From SZUA-36 sp963774415 (GTDB lineage: Bacteria; Pseudomonadota; Gammaproteobacteria; Xanthomonadales; SZUA-36), in contig CAVZEU010000003.1 of NCBI GenBank assembly GCA_963774415.1, positions 1,054,001-1,118,000 of the forward strand: a stretch of DNA of 64,000 bases, given 5' to 3'. Below, in pieces: positions 36,620-44,825 of this stretch. The first letter of the stretch is position 1; the number at the start of each line of letters is the position of its first letter. The notes beneath the pieces were generated by a model. The model made no database searches. It saw only the letters and a program-made list of their open reading frames with translations, and was not told the origin of the DNA. The translations under genes and the position numbers were made by a program.

Positions 36620-37543
36620 ATGATTGAAGCGAAATCACTGTGCAAGCGCTACGACAATATTCTGGCGGTCGATAATCTCAGCTTCACCGTGGAAGCCGGC
36701 CAGGTGCTCGGATTCCTGGGGCCCAACGGCGCCGGCAAGTCCACCACGATGAAAATGCTGACCGGCTTCCTGGCGCCCACCTCGGGCACTGCGCTGATCA
36801 ATGGCATCGACGTGGTCGAGAACTCGGTCGCGGCGCGCGAGTGTATCGGTTACCTGCCGGAAGGGGCGCCCAGCTACGGCGAGATGACGGTCAGGCAATT
36901 TTTGACCTTTATCGCGCGCGCCAGGAAAATCGAAGCGGCGGACCTGCCGGGGCGCGTCGCGGACGCGCTGGAGCGGCTGAACCTGGAGCGGGTACAGCAC
37001 CAACCGGTGGAGACGCTTTCGAAAGGGTTCAAGCGCCGCGTCGGGCTGGCCCAGGCGATCATCCACGATCCGCAGATCCTGATACTGGACGAACCCACCG
37101 ATGGCCTCGACCCGAACCAGAAACACGAGGTGCGGCGCCTGATCCAGGCCATGGCGCGGGACAAGATTATCGTCATTTCGACCCACATACTGGAAGAGGT
37201 CGAAGCGGTCTGTAACCGCATCATGATCATCAGCGACGGCCGCTTGCTCGCCGACGACACGCCGCACGGCCTGGTGGCCCGCTCGCGTTATAACAATACC
37301 GTTTCGATGGTGGTCGACGAAGCCGAGAAGGTCGCCAGCATACTGAGCGAACTGCCGGAGGTCGCCAGGGCGGAACTCGGCAATGGTGAACTGACGCTGT
37401 TCCCGACGCCGCAGGCGGGTTTGTTCGAGGCCGTTTCCGCGGCGATCAACCAGAATGCCTGGGAGGTGTCCGCGTTGCGTTTGGAGGCGGGGCGCCTCGA
37501 TGAAGTATTTCGCAGCATCACCCGCGGGGAGACATCGTCATGA
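36620..37543 (+). CDS. ABC transporter ATP-binding protein (GldA-like)
   Basis: 307 residues. Walker A GPNGAGKST at about 34-42, signature LSKGFKRRVGLAQA, Walker B ILILDEPT and H-loop STH. First of four overlapping genes (ATPase, permease, GldG-like and DUF4340), each start touching the previous stop. Homologous systems occur as GldA-GldF-GldG in gliding bacteroidetes and widely in non-gliding proteobacteria, where function is unknown; a role in moving a lipid, polysaccharide or secreted product is plausible. Confidence 0.85.
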   Translation: MIEAKSLCKRYDNILAVDNLSFTVEAGQVLGFLGPNGAGKSTTMKMLTGFLAPTSGTALINGIDVVENSVAARECIGYLPEGAPSYGEMTVRQFLTFIARARKIEAADLPGRVADALERLNLERVQHQPVETLSKGFKRRVGLAQAIIHDPQILILDEPTDGLDPNQKHEVRRLIQAMARDKIIVISTHILEEVEAVCNRIMIISDGRLLADDTPHGLVARSRYNNTVSMVVDEAEKVASILSELPEVARAELGNGELTLFPTPQAGLFEAVSAAINQNAWEVSALRLEAGRLDEVFRSITRGETSS

Positions 37544-38274
37544 ATGCCACGATCAATGTCATGCGCCGGGAATTGAACGGCTATTTTGCCACGCCCGTCG
37601 CCTATGTCTTCCTGGTGATTTTCCTCGTGATGACCGGCGTGTTCACGTTTTATCTCGGCAATTTCTACGAACGCGGCTTTGCCGACCTGGATCCGTTCTT
37701 CCGCTTTCACCCGTGGCTCTACCTGTTCCTGGTGCCGGCCATTTCGATGCGATTGTGGGCGGAGGAGCGGCGTTCCGGCACCATCGAGCTGCTACTGACC
37801 TTGCCCTTGACGACGGCCCAGGCCGTGCTGGGCAAATTCCTGGCGGCCTGGTTGTTCATCGGCCTGGCGCTGCTGCTGACGCTGCCGATGTGGATCACCG
37901 TCAATTACCTGGGCTCACCCGACAACGGGGTCATCTTCGCGGCCTACCTCGGAAGCTGGCTGATGGCTGGCGGCTTCCTCGCGATCGGGGCCTGCATGTC
38001 GGCGCTGACCCGCAACCAGGTCATCGCATTCATCCTCAGCGTGGTCGTGTGTTTCCTCTTCCTGCTGAGCGGTTTGCCGATGGTGATGAACCTGTTCAAC
38101 GGCTGGGCGCCGCAGGTCGTCCTCGACGGTATCGCGAGCCTCAGTTTTTTCAGGCACTTTGCCAATATTTCCAAGGGCGTCATCGACCTTCGCGACCTCG
38201 TCTATTTCGCGCTGGTGATTGCTTTCTGGCTGTATGCCAACGTCCTGGTTCTCGATCTGAAGAAGGCTGACTGA
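37540..38274 (+). CDS. ABC-2 type permease (GldF-like)
   Basis: 244 residues with six hydrophobic segments and an N-terminal VMRRELNGYFATPVAYVFLV motif typical of ABC-2 permeases. ATG at 37540 overlaps the ATPase stop by four bases; the stop at 38274 shares a base with the next ATG. Would form the membrane channel for the preceding ATPase. Confidence 0.85.
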   Translation: MNATINVMRRELNGYFATPVAYVFLVIFLVMTGVFTFYLGNFYERGFADLDPFFRFHPWLYLFLVPAISMRLWAEERRSGTIELLLTLPLTTAQAVLGKFLAAWLFIGLALLLTLPMWITVNYLGSPDNGVIFAAYLGSWLMAGGFLAIGACMSALTRNQVIAFILSVVVCFLFLLSGLPMVMNLFNGWAPQVVLDGIASLSFFRHFANISKGVIDLRDLVYFALVIAFWLYANVLVLDLKKAD

Positions 38275-40151
38275 TGGAACAAAAAAACCGCACGATGTAT
38301 TCGGTGGCGACCCTGGTTTTGCTGGGTGTGCTGTTCGTCGCCCTGACCATACTGTCATCCGTGTACCTGAAAGGCATGCGCGTGGACCTGACCCAGCACA
38401 AGCTCTACACGTTGAGCAAGGGCACGCTGAACATCCTCAAGAACATGGATGAGCCGGTCAAGTTTACGCTGTACTTTTCCGAGGACGCCAGCCGTGACCT
38501 GCCGCAGTTCCGCAGCTACGCGCGCTGGGCGGAGGAAATGCTGCAGGAGTTCGCCGACCGCAGCGGCGGCAAGCTGACCCTTAGCCGGGTCAATCCGGAG
38601 CCCTTTTCACCGGAGGAAGACCAGGCAGCCCGCTACGGGCTGCAGGCCGCGCCCGTCGGCAACGCCGGCGATACGCTGTATTTCGGCCTGGTCGGCACCA
38701 ACTCGCTGGACGGGCAACAGGTCATACCGTTTCTGCAGCCGGACAAGGAAAAATTCCTCGAATACGATCTTGCGAGGATGGTTTCCAGCCTGTCGCACCC
38801 GAAGCACAAGAAAGTCGGCGTGATCACGGGTCTGGACATCGGCCCCGGCTTCGACCCGGCGACCCAGCGCATGCGCAAAGCCTGGGTGATCTATCAGCAA
38901 CTGGGTCAGCTCTTCGACCTGCAGAACATTGCTCCAGGGGCCGAATCGCTGCCGGACGACCTCGATCTGTTGATCGTGATCCATCCCAAGCACCTCGCGC
39001 AACCCATGCTGTACGCCATTGACCAGTACGTGCTGGGAGGGGGGCACCTGCTCGCCTTCATGGACCCGCTCGCCGAGGCCGACACGGGCGGCGATCCCAA
39101 CGACCCGATGTCGCGCGTCAATGCCGGCGGCAGTTCGACGCTGGGTGTTCTGCTGAAAAGCTGGGGCGTCGGTTTCGATCCGACCAAGGTGGTCGGTGAT
39201 CGCGCCTACGCCCTCCAGGTCAGCATGGGTCCCGGTCGTGCGCCGGTCAGGCACCTGGGGGTACTGTCCGTCAAGTCGGACGGCATCAACGCGACCGACG
39301 TGGCCAGCGCCGATCTGGAGGTGCTGAATTTTTCGTCCACTGGCTGGCTGACGCCGCTGAAGGGTGCAAGCACCGGCTTCGAAACCCTGGTTGAAAGCAG
39401 CAAGGCAGCGGCTCCGATCGATGCCTCGCGCCTGCGTTTTCTGGCCGACCCGGAGGACCTGGAAGCCGACTTTGAGCCCACTGGCGACCGCTACACGCTG
39501 GTCGCCCGGGTCACCGGCAAGGCCAAAAGCGCTTTCAGCGCGGCGCCCGAGGGCGTCAACGGGAAAAACCGGCTCGCGGCCTCGGTCAAAGACGGGATCA
39601 ACGTGGTCCTGTTCGCCGATACCGATTTCCTGAGCGACCGCCTGTGGGTGCAGAAGCAAAATTTCCTCGGACAAACGGTGGTCAGTTCCTTTGCCGACAA
39701 TGGCACACTGGTGGCCAACCTGGCCGAGCAGTTGCTGGGCACGTCCGATTTGATCGGCATCCGCGCCCGCGCCAGCACCAACCGGCCGTTTGACCGCGTG
39801 AGCGAATTGCGGTTGTCGGCCGAGGCCCAGTTCCGTGACACCGAGAAACGCCTGCAAAAGGAACTGAAGGAGACCGAAAAAACGCTGGCCAACATACAGT
39901 CACAGCGGCAGGACAGCGAACTGGCGGTTCTGAACTCGGATCAACAGAAAGAGCTGCAAAAATTCCTCGCGCGCAAAGCCCAGATCCGCAGCCAACTCCG
40001 GCAGGTACAGCATGATCTGAACAAGGACATCAAGGCGCTCGGCATGCGCCTGAAGTTCATCAACATTGTGCTGGTGCCGTTATTGATCATTATCGCCGCG
40101 CTGTTGTTCGGACAGTCTCGCCGCCGGCGTCGGGAGAGGGGGTCACGATGA
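38274..40151 (+). CDS. GldG-like auxiliary protein of the ABC system
   Basis: 625 residues. N-terminal membrane anchor (ATLVLLGVLFVALTILSSVY), then a large soluble domain with GldG-type motifs: TLSKGTLNILKNMDEPVKFT, LVGTNSLDGQQVIPFLQPDK, VITGLDI. Near residues 540-605 is a charged coiled coil (QKELQKFLARKAQ) and the protein ends with a second membrane helix (INIVLVPLLIIIAALLFG). This places most of the protein in the periplasm. Translationally coupled to the permease and to the DUF4340 gene. Confidence 0.82.
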   Translation: MEQKNRTMYSVATLVLLGVLFVALTILSSVYLKGMRVDLTQHKLYTLSKGTLNILKNMDEPVKFTLYFSEDASRDLPQFRSYARWAEEMLQEFADRSGGKLTLSRVNPEPFSPEEDQAARYGLQAAPVGNAGDTLYFGLVGTNSLDGQQVIPFLQPDKEKFLEYDLARMVSSLSHPKHKKVGVITGLDIGPGFDPATQRMRKAWVIYQQLGQLFDLQNIAPGAESLPDDLDLLIVIHPKHLAQPMLYAIDQYVLGGGHLLAFMDPLAEADTGGDPNDPMSRVNAGGSSTLGVLLKSWGVGFDPTKVVGDRAYALQVSMGPGRAPVRHLGVLSVKSDGINATDVASADLEVLNFSSTGWLTPLKGASTGFETLVESSKAAAPIDASRLRFLADPEDLEADFEPTGDRYTLVARVTGKAKSAFSAAPEGVNGKNRLAASVKDGINVVLFADTDFLSDRLWVQKQNFLGQTVVSSFADNGTLVANLAEQLLGTSDLIGIRARASTNRPFDRVSELRLSAEAQFRDTEKRLQKELKETEKTLANIQSQRQDSELAVLNSDQQKELQKFLARKAQIRSQLRQVQHDLNKDIKALGMRLKFINIVLVPLLIIIAALLFGQSRRRRRERGSR

Positions 40152-41323
40152 AACGCAATTTCATACTGCTCGCCGCCGTGACCGCGCTGGCTTTCCTGGC
40201 GGTCGTCACGATGTCGCCCGAATACCAGGCCACCAAGACACCGCAGAAGCACCTGCTGTTGCCCGACATGGCGAAAAAAATCAACGATGTGGACAAGGTC
40301 GCCATCATCACAGCGGGCGACCGCACGGTGGCGACAATGGTCAAGGAGGGTGATGGCTGGCAACTGGAGCAGATGGATAATTATCGCGCCAACTGGTCGC
40401 AGCTGAAGACCCTGCTGGCGGACCTCGCCACCGCGAAGGTGATCGAGACCAAGACGGACAAGCCCAAATACTACGCCCGGCTGGGCGTCGAAGACGTCAG
40501 CGCCAAGGATGCCAAGAGCGTGATGGTGCGGTTGCTGGCCGGTGATCTTAAAAAGGACGTCATCATCGGGCACAAGTCGAAGGGTGAGGAAGGCCAGTAC
40601 GTGCGCCTGCAAGGGCAGGCGAGCAGTGTGCTGGTCGACAAGCAGTTCGACGTACCGGCGGAAACGCGGGCGTGGGCGGACAAGCGAATCATCGATATCG
40701 ATGCCGCCGACGTCGCTGAAGTCGAGATTATCCACCCCGGGGGTGACCGCATCCTGGTGACCAAGGATTCCGCCAGTGATACGGACTTCAAGCTCGCGGA
40801 CTTGCCGGCCGGCCGGGATATCAAGAGCAAATGGGCCGTCAATTCGTTGGCCTCGATATTGTCGCTGCTGGATCTCGAATCCGTGCGCCCGGCCGCCGGC
40901 ATCGATTGGAAGGATGCCGTCAAGCTGCGGGTCCTGCTCTTTTCCGGTGTGGAAATCCTCGCGGACGTCACCGAGTCCGACGGATTGTACCTGCTGCGGC
41001 TGCAGGCCGCGCAGCCGCAACTGGCGGTTGCCGCAAAAGCGGCCAGTGCCGGGAAACAGGCCGATGCCGGGAAACAGGCCGGCGCCAAGCAGGCTGGCGG
41101 GAACCCGCAGGACAGCGGTGCCGCGCCCGCGGACCAGAAGGCGGCTGACGACGCCGCTGCCAAGGCCGCGCAGCAGCGTGTCGAGGAAATCAACCAGCGT
41201 GTCAAAGGCTGGGCTTACGCGATCAGCAAGTACAAGTACGACGCGATGGTCAAAAAGAAGGAAGACCTGTTGCAGCAGCCCAAGTCCAAGTCGAAGTCGA
41301 AGTCGAAGTCGAAGTCGAAGTGA
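40148..41323 (+). CDS. DUF4340 protein with Lys-Ser repeat tail
   Basis: 391 residues. One N-terminal membrane helix (FILLAAVTALAFLAVVTM), then the DUF4340 periplasmic region (KVAIITAGDRTVATMVKEGD, DLPAGRDIKSKWAVNSLASI). Usual partner of GldG-like proteins. The C-terminus ends in alternating Lys-Ser (about 13 residues) encoded by a hexanucleotide repeat at 41282-41320. Residues about 290-345 are Ala/Gln/Lys-rich low complexity. ATG overlaps the upstream TGA by four bases. Confidence 0.78.
   Translation: MKRNFILLAAVTALAFLAVVTMSPEYQATKTPQKHLLLPDMAKKINDVDKVAIITAGDRTVATMVKEGDGWQLEQMDNYRANWSQLKTLLADLATAKVIETKTDKPKYYARLGVEDVSAKDAKSVMVRLLAGDLKKDVIIGHKSKGEEGQYVRLQGQASSVLVDKQFDVPAETRAWADKRIIDIDAADVAEVEIIHPGGDRILVTKDSASDTDFKLADLPAGRDIKSKWAVNSLASILSLLDLESVRPAAGIDWKDAVKLRVLLFSGVEILADVTESDGLYLLRLQAAQPQLAVAAKAASAGKQADAGKQAGAKQAGGNPQDSGAAPADQKAADDAAAKAAQQRVEEINQRVKGWAYAISKYKYDAMVKKKEDLLQQPKSKSKSKSKSKSK
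41282..41320 (+). repeat. in-frame hexanucleotide repeat AAGTCG
   Basis: One AAGTCC followed by five AAGTCG units and a final AAG, all in frame before the stop of the DUF4340 gene. Because six is a multiple of three, changes in copy number would alter tail length, not frame. Confidence 0.9.
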
Positions 41324-41332
41324 GGGGGAACC

Positions 41333-41701
41333 GTGGGCGCCGCTGAGCGTTGGCTGGCGCTGGCCGCGGCGCTGTTGGGGTTGACAGCGGTGGCGCTGGC
41401 GGCACTGGGCAGTCACGCGGTCGATGTGCAGGGTCAAGCGGCATTGCAGCAAATCTGGCACACTGCGTCCATGATGCACATGTTTCACGCGGCGGCCTTG
41501 CTGGCGCTGGCAGGGTTGATAGACGGCCGCCAGCCCATTCGCGGCGGCGCCTGGCTGCTGGTGGCGGGAACCGTCATTTTCTGCGGCAGCCTGTACCTGC
41601 GGGTGCTGCTGCCGACGGCAGCGGCGCCGCTGGCCCCGTTCGGCGGCGTCCTGTTGCTGCTGGGCTGGCTGCTGGTTGCCGTGGGCTTCATGCGCGGGTG
41701 A
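41333..41701 (+). CDS. DUF423 family membrane protein
   Basis: 122 residues with four hydrophobic segments, the typical DUF423 size and pattern (LGSHAVDVQGQAALQQIW, ASMMHMFHAAALLALAGL, RVLLPTAAAPLAPFGG). Start GTG at 41333. Function of the family is unknown; it is a small inner-membrane protein. The stop overlaps the downstream glycosylase GTG by four bases, suggesting co-translation. Confidence 0.8.
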   Translation: MGAAERWLALAAALLGLTAVALAALGSHAVDVQGQAALQQIWHTASMMHMFHAAALLALAGLIDGRQPIRGGAWLLVAGTVIFCGSLYLRVLLPTAAAPLAPFGGVLLLLGWLLVAVGFMRG

Positions 41702-42321
41702 GCCGCCTGCGTTACAACCGCCGCGCGGCGATCACGCATTTGCGCCAGGGCTGCCCGCGGATGGCGCAGCTGATCCGGCAGAAGGGCGCTTTCAAGCTGG
41801 CCGTCAGCAAGGAACCGGACCTGTTCGTCGCCCTGGCCAGGTCCGTCATCTATCAACAGTTGTCAGGCAAGGCGGCAGCGACCATCTACGGCCGCTTCGA
41901 GGCCTTGTTCGAGAACGGCCGGCCGTGCGCACGCGCGGCGGTCGACATGCCGCTGGAGATGTTGCGCGCGGCAGGCCTGTCCAATAACAAGGCGTTATCG
42001 ATCCTGGATCTGGCGGCCAAGACCTGTTCGCGCAGGCTACCCTCGACACGCCGGCTCGGTGCCATGGACGATGACGCCGTCATTGCCCGCCTGTGCACGG
42101 TGCGCGGTATCGGCCCGTGGACCGCACAAATGCATCTCATCTTCCACCTCGGCCGGCCGGACGTAATGCCGGCGACGGATCTCGGCATACAAAAAGGCGT
42201 GCAGTCGACCTATCGGCTGGCGCAATTGCCGACGCCGGAGCAGGTATGCGAGGTCACCCGGCACCTGGCGCCGTACCGGTCAGCGGCGAGTTGGTATCTG
42301 TGGCGGGTCGTCGACGACTGA
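41698..42321 (+). CDS. DNA-3-methyladenine glycosylase (AlkA family)
   Basis: 207 residues from GTG 41698, which overlaps the DUF423 stop; longer in-frame extensions are compositionally abnormal. The helix-hairpin-helix VRGIGPWTAQMHLIF and catalytic Asp in VMPATDLGIQKG are diagnostic. IYQQLSGKAAATIYGRF is the conserved N-terminal helix. Removes alkylated bases from DNA to start base excision repair. Short relative to E. coli AlkA (282), like the bacterial AlkA/MAG-type enzymes that lack the N-terminal TBP-like domain. Confidence 0.85.
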   Translation: MSRLRYNRRAAITHLRQGCPRMAQLIRQKGAFKLAVSKEPDLFVALARSVIYQQLSGKAAATIYGRFEALFENGRPCARAAVDMPLEMLRAAGLSNNKALSILDLAAKTCSRRLPSTRRLGAMDDDAVIARLCTVRGIGPWTAQMHLIFHLGRPDVMPATDLGIQKGVQSTYRLAQLPTPEQVCEVTRHLAPYRSAASWYLWRVVDD

Positions 42322-42360
42322 AGCTGTCGGATGCCGTCGATGGGATGATAGGATAGCCGC

Positions 42361-42795
42361 ATGACTTACGAGCATCAGGCCATGGATGCCGCCGACATCG
42401 AAACCTTCCTGGCGGCCACGCGGCACGCCCTGCTGGCCACCAACCGAATCGACGGCCCGCCGCAGCTCAGCCCCGTGTGGTACCTGTACCGGGACGGCCG
42501 GTTTTACATCGACATCAGCCCCGGCAGCGCCAAGTGCAAGAATCTCCGGCGCGACCCGCGCCTGAGCCTGTGCGTGGATGGTACTTACCCGGATGCGCGC
42601 TACGCGGTTTTCTATGGGACGGCCGCGTTTATCGAGAAGTCGTCAGCAGCCTATGCGGCAATCGTGCGGTCGATTGCCGAGCGCTACCATGAGAGCCAGG
42701 AAGAGGCGGAACGTTACCTGCGTGAAACGGCTGATCTCGACTCGATCCTGCTGGTCGTCGAGCCCTGCAGGGTTTTCGGGATGAACTACAATTAG
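42361..42795 (+). CDS. pyridoxamine 5'-phosphate oxidase-fold protein
   Basis: 144 residues, the PPOX class often annotated as F420- or FMN-binding. LATNRIDGPPQLSPVWYLYR, IDISPGSAKCKNLRRDPRLS and RYAVFYGTAAFIE fit the split-barrel fold. Substrate and cofactor unresolved. The gene ends with ATGAACTACAATTA, a 14-bp sequence that recurs at 44259-44272. Confidence 0.75.
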   Translation: MTYEHQAMDAADIETFLAATRHALLATNRIDGPPQLSPVWYLYRDGRFYIDISPGSAKCKNLRRDPRLSLCVDGTYPDARYAVFYGTAAFIEKSSAAYAAIVRSIAERYHESQEEAERYLRETADLDSILLVVEPCRVFGMNYN

Positions 42796-43159
42796 CGCGG
42801 CCATTGCAGCACTTGCCCACCGGCGTGCCGGATCGTTGGGCGCGAAGTAATCCCAAGACGATATCGCCGCAAAGCCTGAAAAACCGAACGGCCATTTCCA
42901 TTCAGGTCGCGTTTGACGCTGCCCAGCCGCCAGGAACAACCGCAATCGCGGCGGGCATCCCGATACAGCGATTACAAGCTTTTGTAAAAGTTACCAGCAC
43001 GGAGTTGGTAGTTTTATAAAAAATAGATATATATCAATGAAGTAGATATTGGCGTGATACTTGCATCCTCTATTCCGGTAGCGTCATCGCCACGGGCCGG
43101 ACAGATTTGTTTCTGCTCCGTGTCGGTCACGCAAAAAATCAAGGTTGAAGGAGGTCATC
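42796..43159. other. regulatory region with a sigma-54 promoter
   Basis: 364 bp without a gene. It is AT-rich from about 42960. Within it is the sigma-54 promoter (43050-43066) and, about 50 bp upstream, an inverted repeat TACCA-N9-TGGTA (42992-43010) that might be an activator site. Confidence 0.55.
43050..43066 (+). promoter_or_regulatory. sigma-54 (RpoN) promoter
   Basis: TTGGCGTGATACTTGCA matches the -24/-12 consensus (YTGGCACG-N4-TTGCW): GG at 43052-43053 and GC at 43064-43065 are separated by the required 10 bases. It reads towards the DUF1328-BON genes starting at 43160 and 43451, with a leader of roughly 80 bases. An enhancer-binding activator would be needed; none is encoded nearby. 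Confidence 0.75.
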
Positions 43160-43333
43160 ATGCTTACATGGTCAATCACATTCTTTCTCATCGCGCTGGT
43201 CGCGGCTTTACTCGGCTTCACCGGGATCGCAGGCGCCATGGCAGGAATTGCGAAAATCCTGTTTTTCGTGTTCCTGGCGCTGCTGGTGATCTCGTTGCTG
43301 GCCGGAGCATTGCGCGGCAGACCCCCCGTTTAA
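43160..43333 (+). CDS. DUF1328/UPF0391 small membrane protein (YtjA-like)
   Basis: 57 residues, two hydrophobic helices: MLTWSITFFLIALVAALLGF, then IAGAMAGIAKILFFVFLALL. This is the UPF0391/YtjA family pattern. Start is ATG 43160 with a perfect AGGAGGT ribosome site at about 43150-43156, preferred to an in-frame ATG at 43145. Probably stress-induced through the sigma-54 promoter upstream. Function unknown. Confidence 0.85.
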   Translation: MLTWSITFFLIALVAALLGFTGIAGAMAGIAKILFFVFLALLVISLLAGALRGRPPV

Positions 43334-43450
43334 TAGCCGCCACCCCAGATGGCGGGGAACCCTTGCGGCCGTGCGCATTGCCGGCACCGGGCGGGAATCC
43401 GTCACTGGGGCAACTGAACTGTTTCCCGTAACCTATGGAGGTAAATGCAA

Positions 43451-44053
43451 ATGAAAACCCTGAAGCGAAAGCCAATCGTAAACACACTCAAGCTGGCGTT
43501 GCCGGCGTTGCTGCTCACCGCTGGAATTTCCGTCAGCGCGATGGCGGGGCAATCTGCCGATAATGACGGCTGGAAAGGCGAAGCACGCGATGCCTGGATC
43601 GAAGGCAAGATCGAAACCTCGTACACGCTGAACCGTTACCTGAACCCGTTCAAGATCCACACCCACGTCGAGAACGGCAAAGTCGTTCTGAGCGGCGAAG
43701 TCGAGTCGCAGGTGGACAAGGATCTGGCCGCCTCGATCGCGAAAGGCATTGAAGGTGTCACCGAGGTGGACAACGAACTCACCGTCGAGCCGGGTGCGCG
43801 CAAAGCAAAGACCAAGGAGCGCGACTTCAAGGACTATGTCAGCGATGCCACGCTGACGGCCAAGGTGAAATTCGCGTTAATCGAGAACCGCAGCACCAAT
43901 GGGCTCGGCATCGACGTCGACACGAAATCTTCCACCGTGACGCTGAAAGGTGATGTCAAATCAGAGCAGGTCAAGGAATTGGCTGGCCGCGTCGCAAGCA
44001 ATGTCGAAGGCGTGGACCACGTCAACAACGAGTTGACCATCGGCGACCAGTAG
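43451..44053 (+). CDS. periplasmic protein with two BON domains (OsmY-like)
   Basis: 200 residues. GGAGGT at 43437-43442 places the start at ATG 43451 rather than 43445. A signal peptide (ALPALLLTAGISVSAMA) is followed by two BON domains: about 48-110 (WIEGKIETSYTLNRYL, then GKVVLSGEVESQVDKDLA) and about 130-197 (LTAKVKFALIENRSTNGLGI, then STVTLKGDVKSEQVKELA). BON domains bind phospholipid surfaces; OsmY responds to osmotic shock. Shares the sigma-54 promoter region with the DUF1328 gene and ends at a terminator. Confidence 0.85.
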   Translation: MKTLKRKPIVNTLKLALPALLLTAGISVSAMAGQSADNDGWKGEARDAWIEGKIETSYTLNRYLNPFKIHTHVENGKVVLSGEVESQVDKDLAASIAKGIEGVTEVDNELTVEPGARKAKTKERDFKDYVSDATLTAKVKFALIENRSTNGLGIDVDTKSSTVTLKGDVKSEQVKELAGRVASNVEGVDHVNNELTIGDQ

Positions 44054-44067
44054 TAAAACGCGCCATG

Positions 44068-44101
44068 ATCCGGGGCGGTCCTCCCGCCCCGGATTTTTTT
44101 T
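44068..44101 (+). terminator. intrinsic terminator after the BON gene
   Basis: An 11-bp perfect stem (ATCCGGGGCGG at 44068-44078 with 44084-44094), 5-base loop, and eight T from 44094 to 44101. Confidence 0.92.
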
Positions 44102-44337
44102 ATGAATCATTCCCCGGGTACAGATAATTCAGACACTGGGATAATTCAGACAATGGATGTGCCCCCCAAGGTATTGAACGGTTGTTCATGGCAGTTCTAC
44201 AGCCAAGTCACCGCGCCGTTTGATGAAATTTTGTCGTTCGCTGCTGCAGACGCCGCGATGAACTACAATTAACCCGCATATTGCACCGGCGGGTGGGCTG
44301 CGTGCCGGCCCGTCACGCCAATGTTGAGGAACCAGGA

Positions 44338-44808
44338 ATGAAAATCCCATTTTGTCTCGTGTTCCCGGTTGCCGCCGCAACTGTGCTGTCTGCGTGCCAG
44401 CCTTCGAATGATGTCACCGCCGATCGGGAAAGACTTTTGCAAACGGACCGCGAATTCGCGGCTTTTTCGGTAAAAAACGGTGCTGCGGAAGCTTTTAAAA
44501 AATACCTGACCCCGGACGCCATGCAGTTGCCGGCGGGCAAATCCCCGGTGTATGGCCGGGAGACCATTTATCGGAGCATGGCGCCGAACCAGGACAAATA
44601 CGCCCTCGACTGGGAACCGCAACGGGCGGAAGTGGCCCGTTCGGGGGAGCTGGGATGGTCCTGGGGCACTTATACAGTAAGGTACACGGATGCGTCCGGA
44701 AAACCCGCGGAAGAGCACGGGAAATACGTCAACATCTGGAAAAAGCAGACGGACGGCAGCTGGCGCGTATATCTCGATACCGGCAACCAGAGCCCGGCGC
44801 CGCAATAA
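44338..44808 (+). CDS. SnoaL/DUF4440-like lipoprotein
   Basis: 156 residues from ATG 44338, preceded by GAGGAACCAGGA. The N-terminus FPVAAATVLSACQPSND has a lipobox LSAC, so it is probably lipid-anchored in the outer membrane or facing the periplasm. The body (RERLLQTDREFAAFSVKNGA...GWSWGTYTVRYTDASGKPAEEHGKYVNIWKK) matches the NTF2-like SnoaL/DUF4440 cone fold. Ligand unknown. Confidence 0.72.
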   Translation: MKIPFCLVFPVAAATVLSACQPSNDVTADRERLLQTDREFAAFSVKNGAAEAFKKYLTPDAMQLPAGKSPVYGRETIYRSMAPNQDKYALDWEPQRAEVARSGELGWSWGTYTVRYTDASGKPAEEHGKYVNIWKKQTDGSWRVYLDTGNQSPAPQ

Positions 44809-44825
44809 CGGCCGGTGGCGGCGTC

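Noticed and set aside
39941..41488. A 515-codon open frame antisense to the DUF4340 gene
   Set aside because: Same explanation, with low-complexity LRLRLRL stretch mirroring the AAGTCG repeat.
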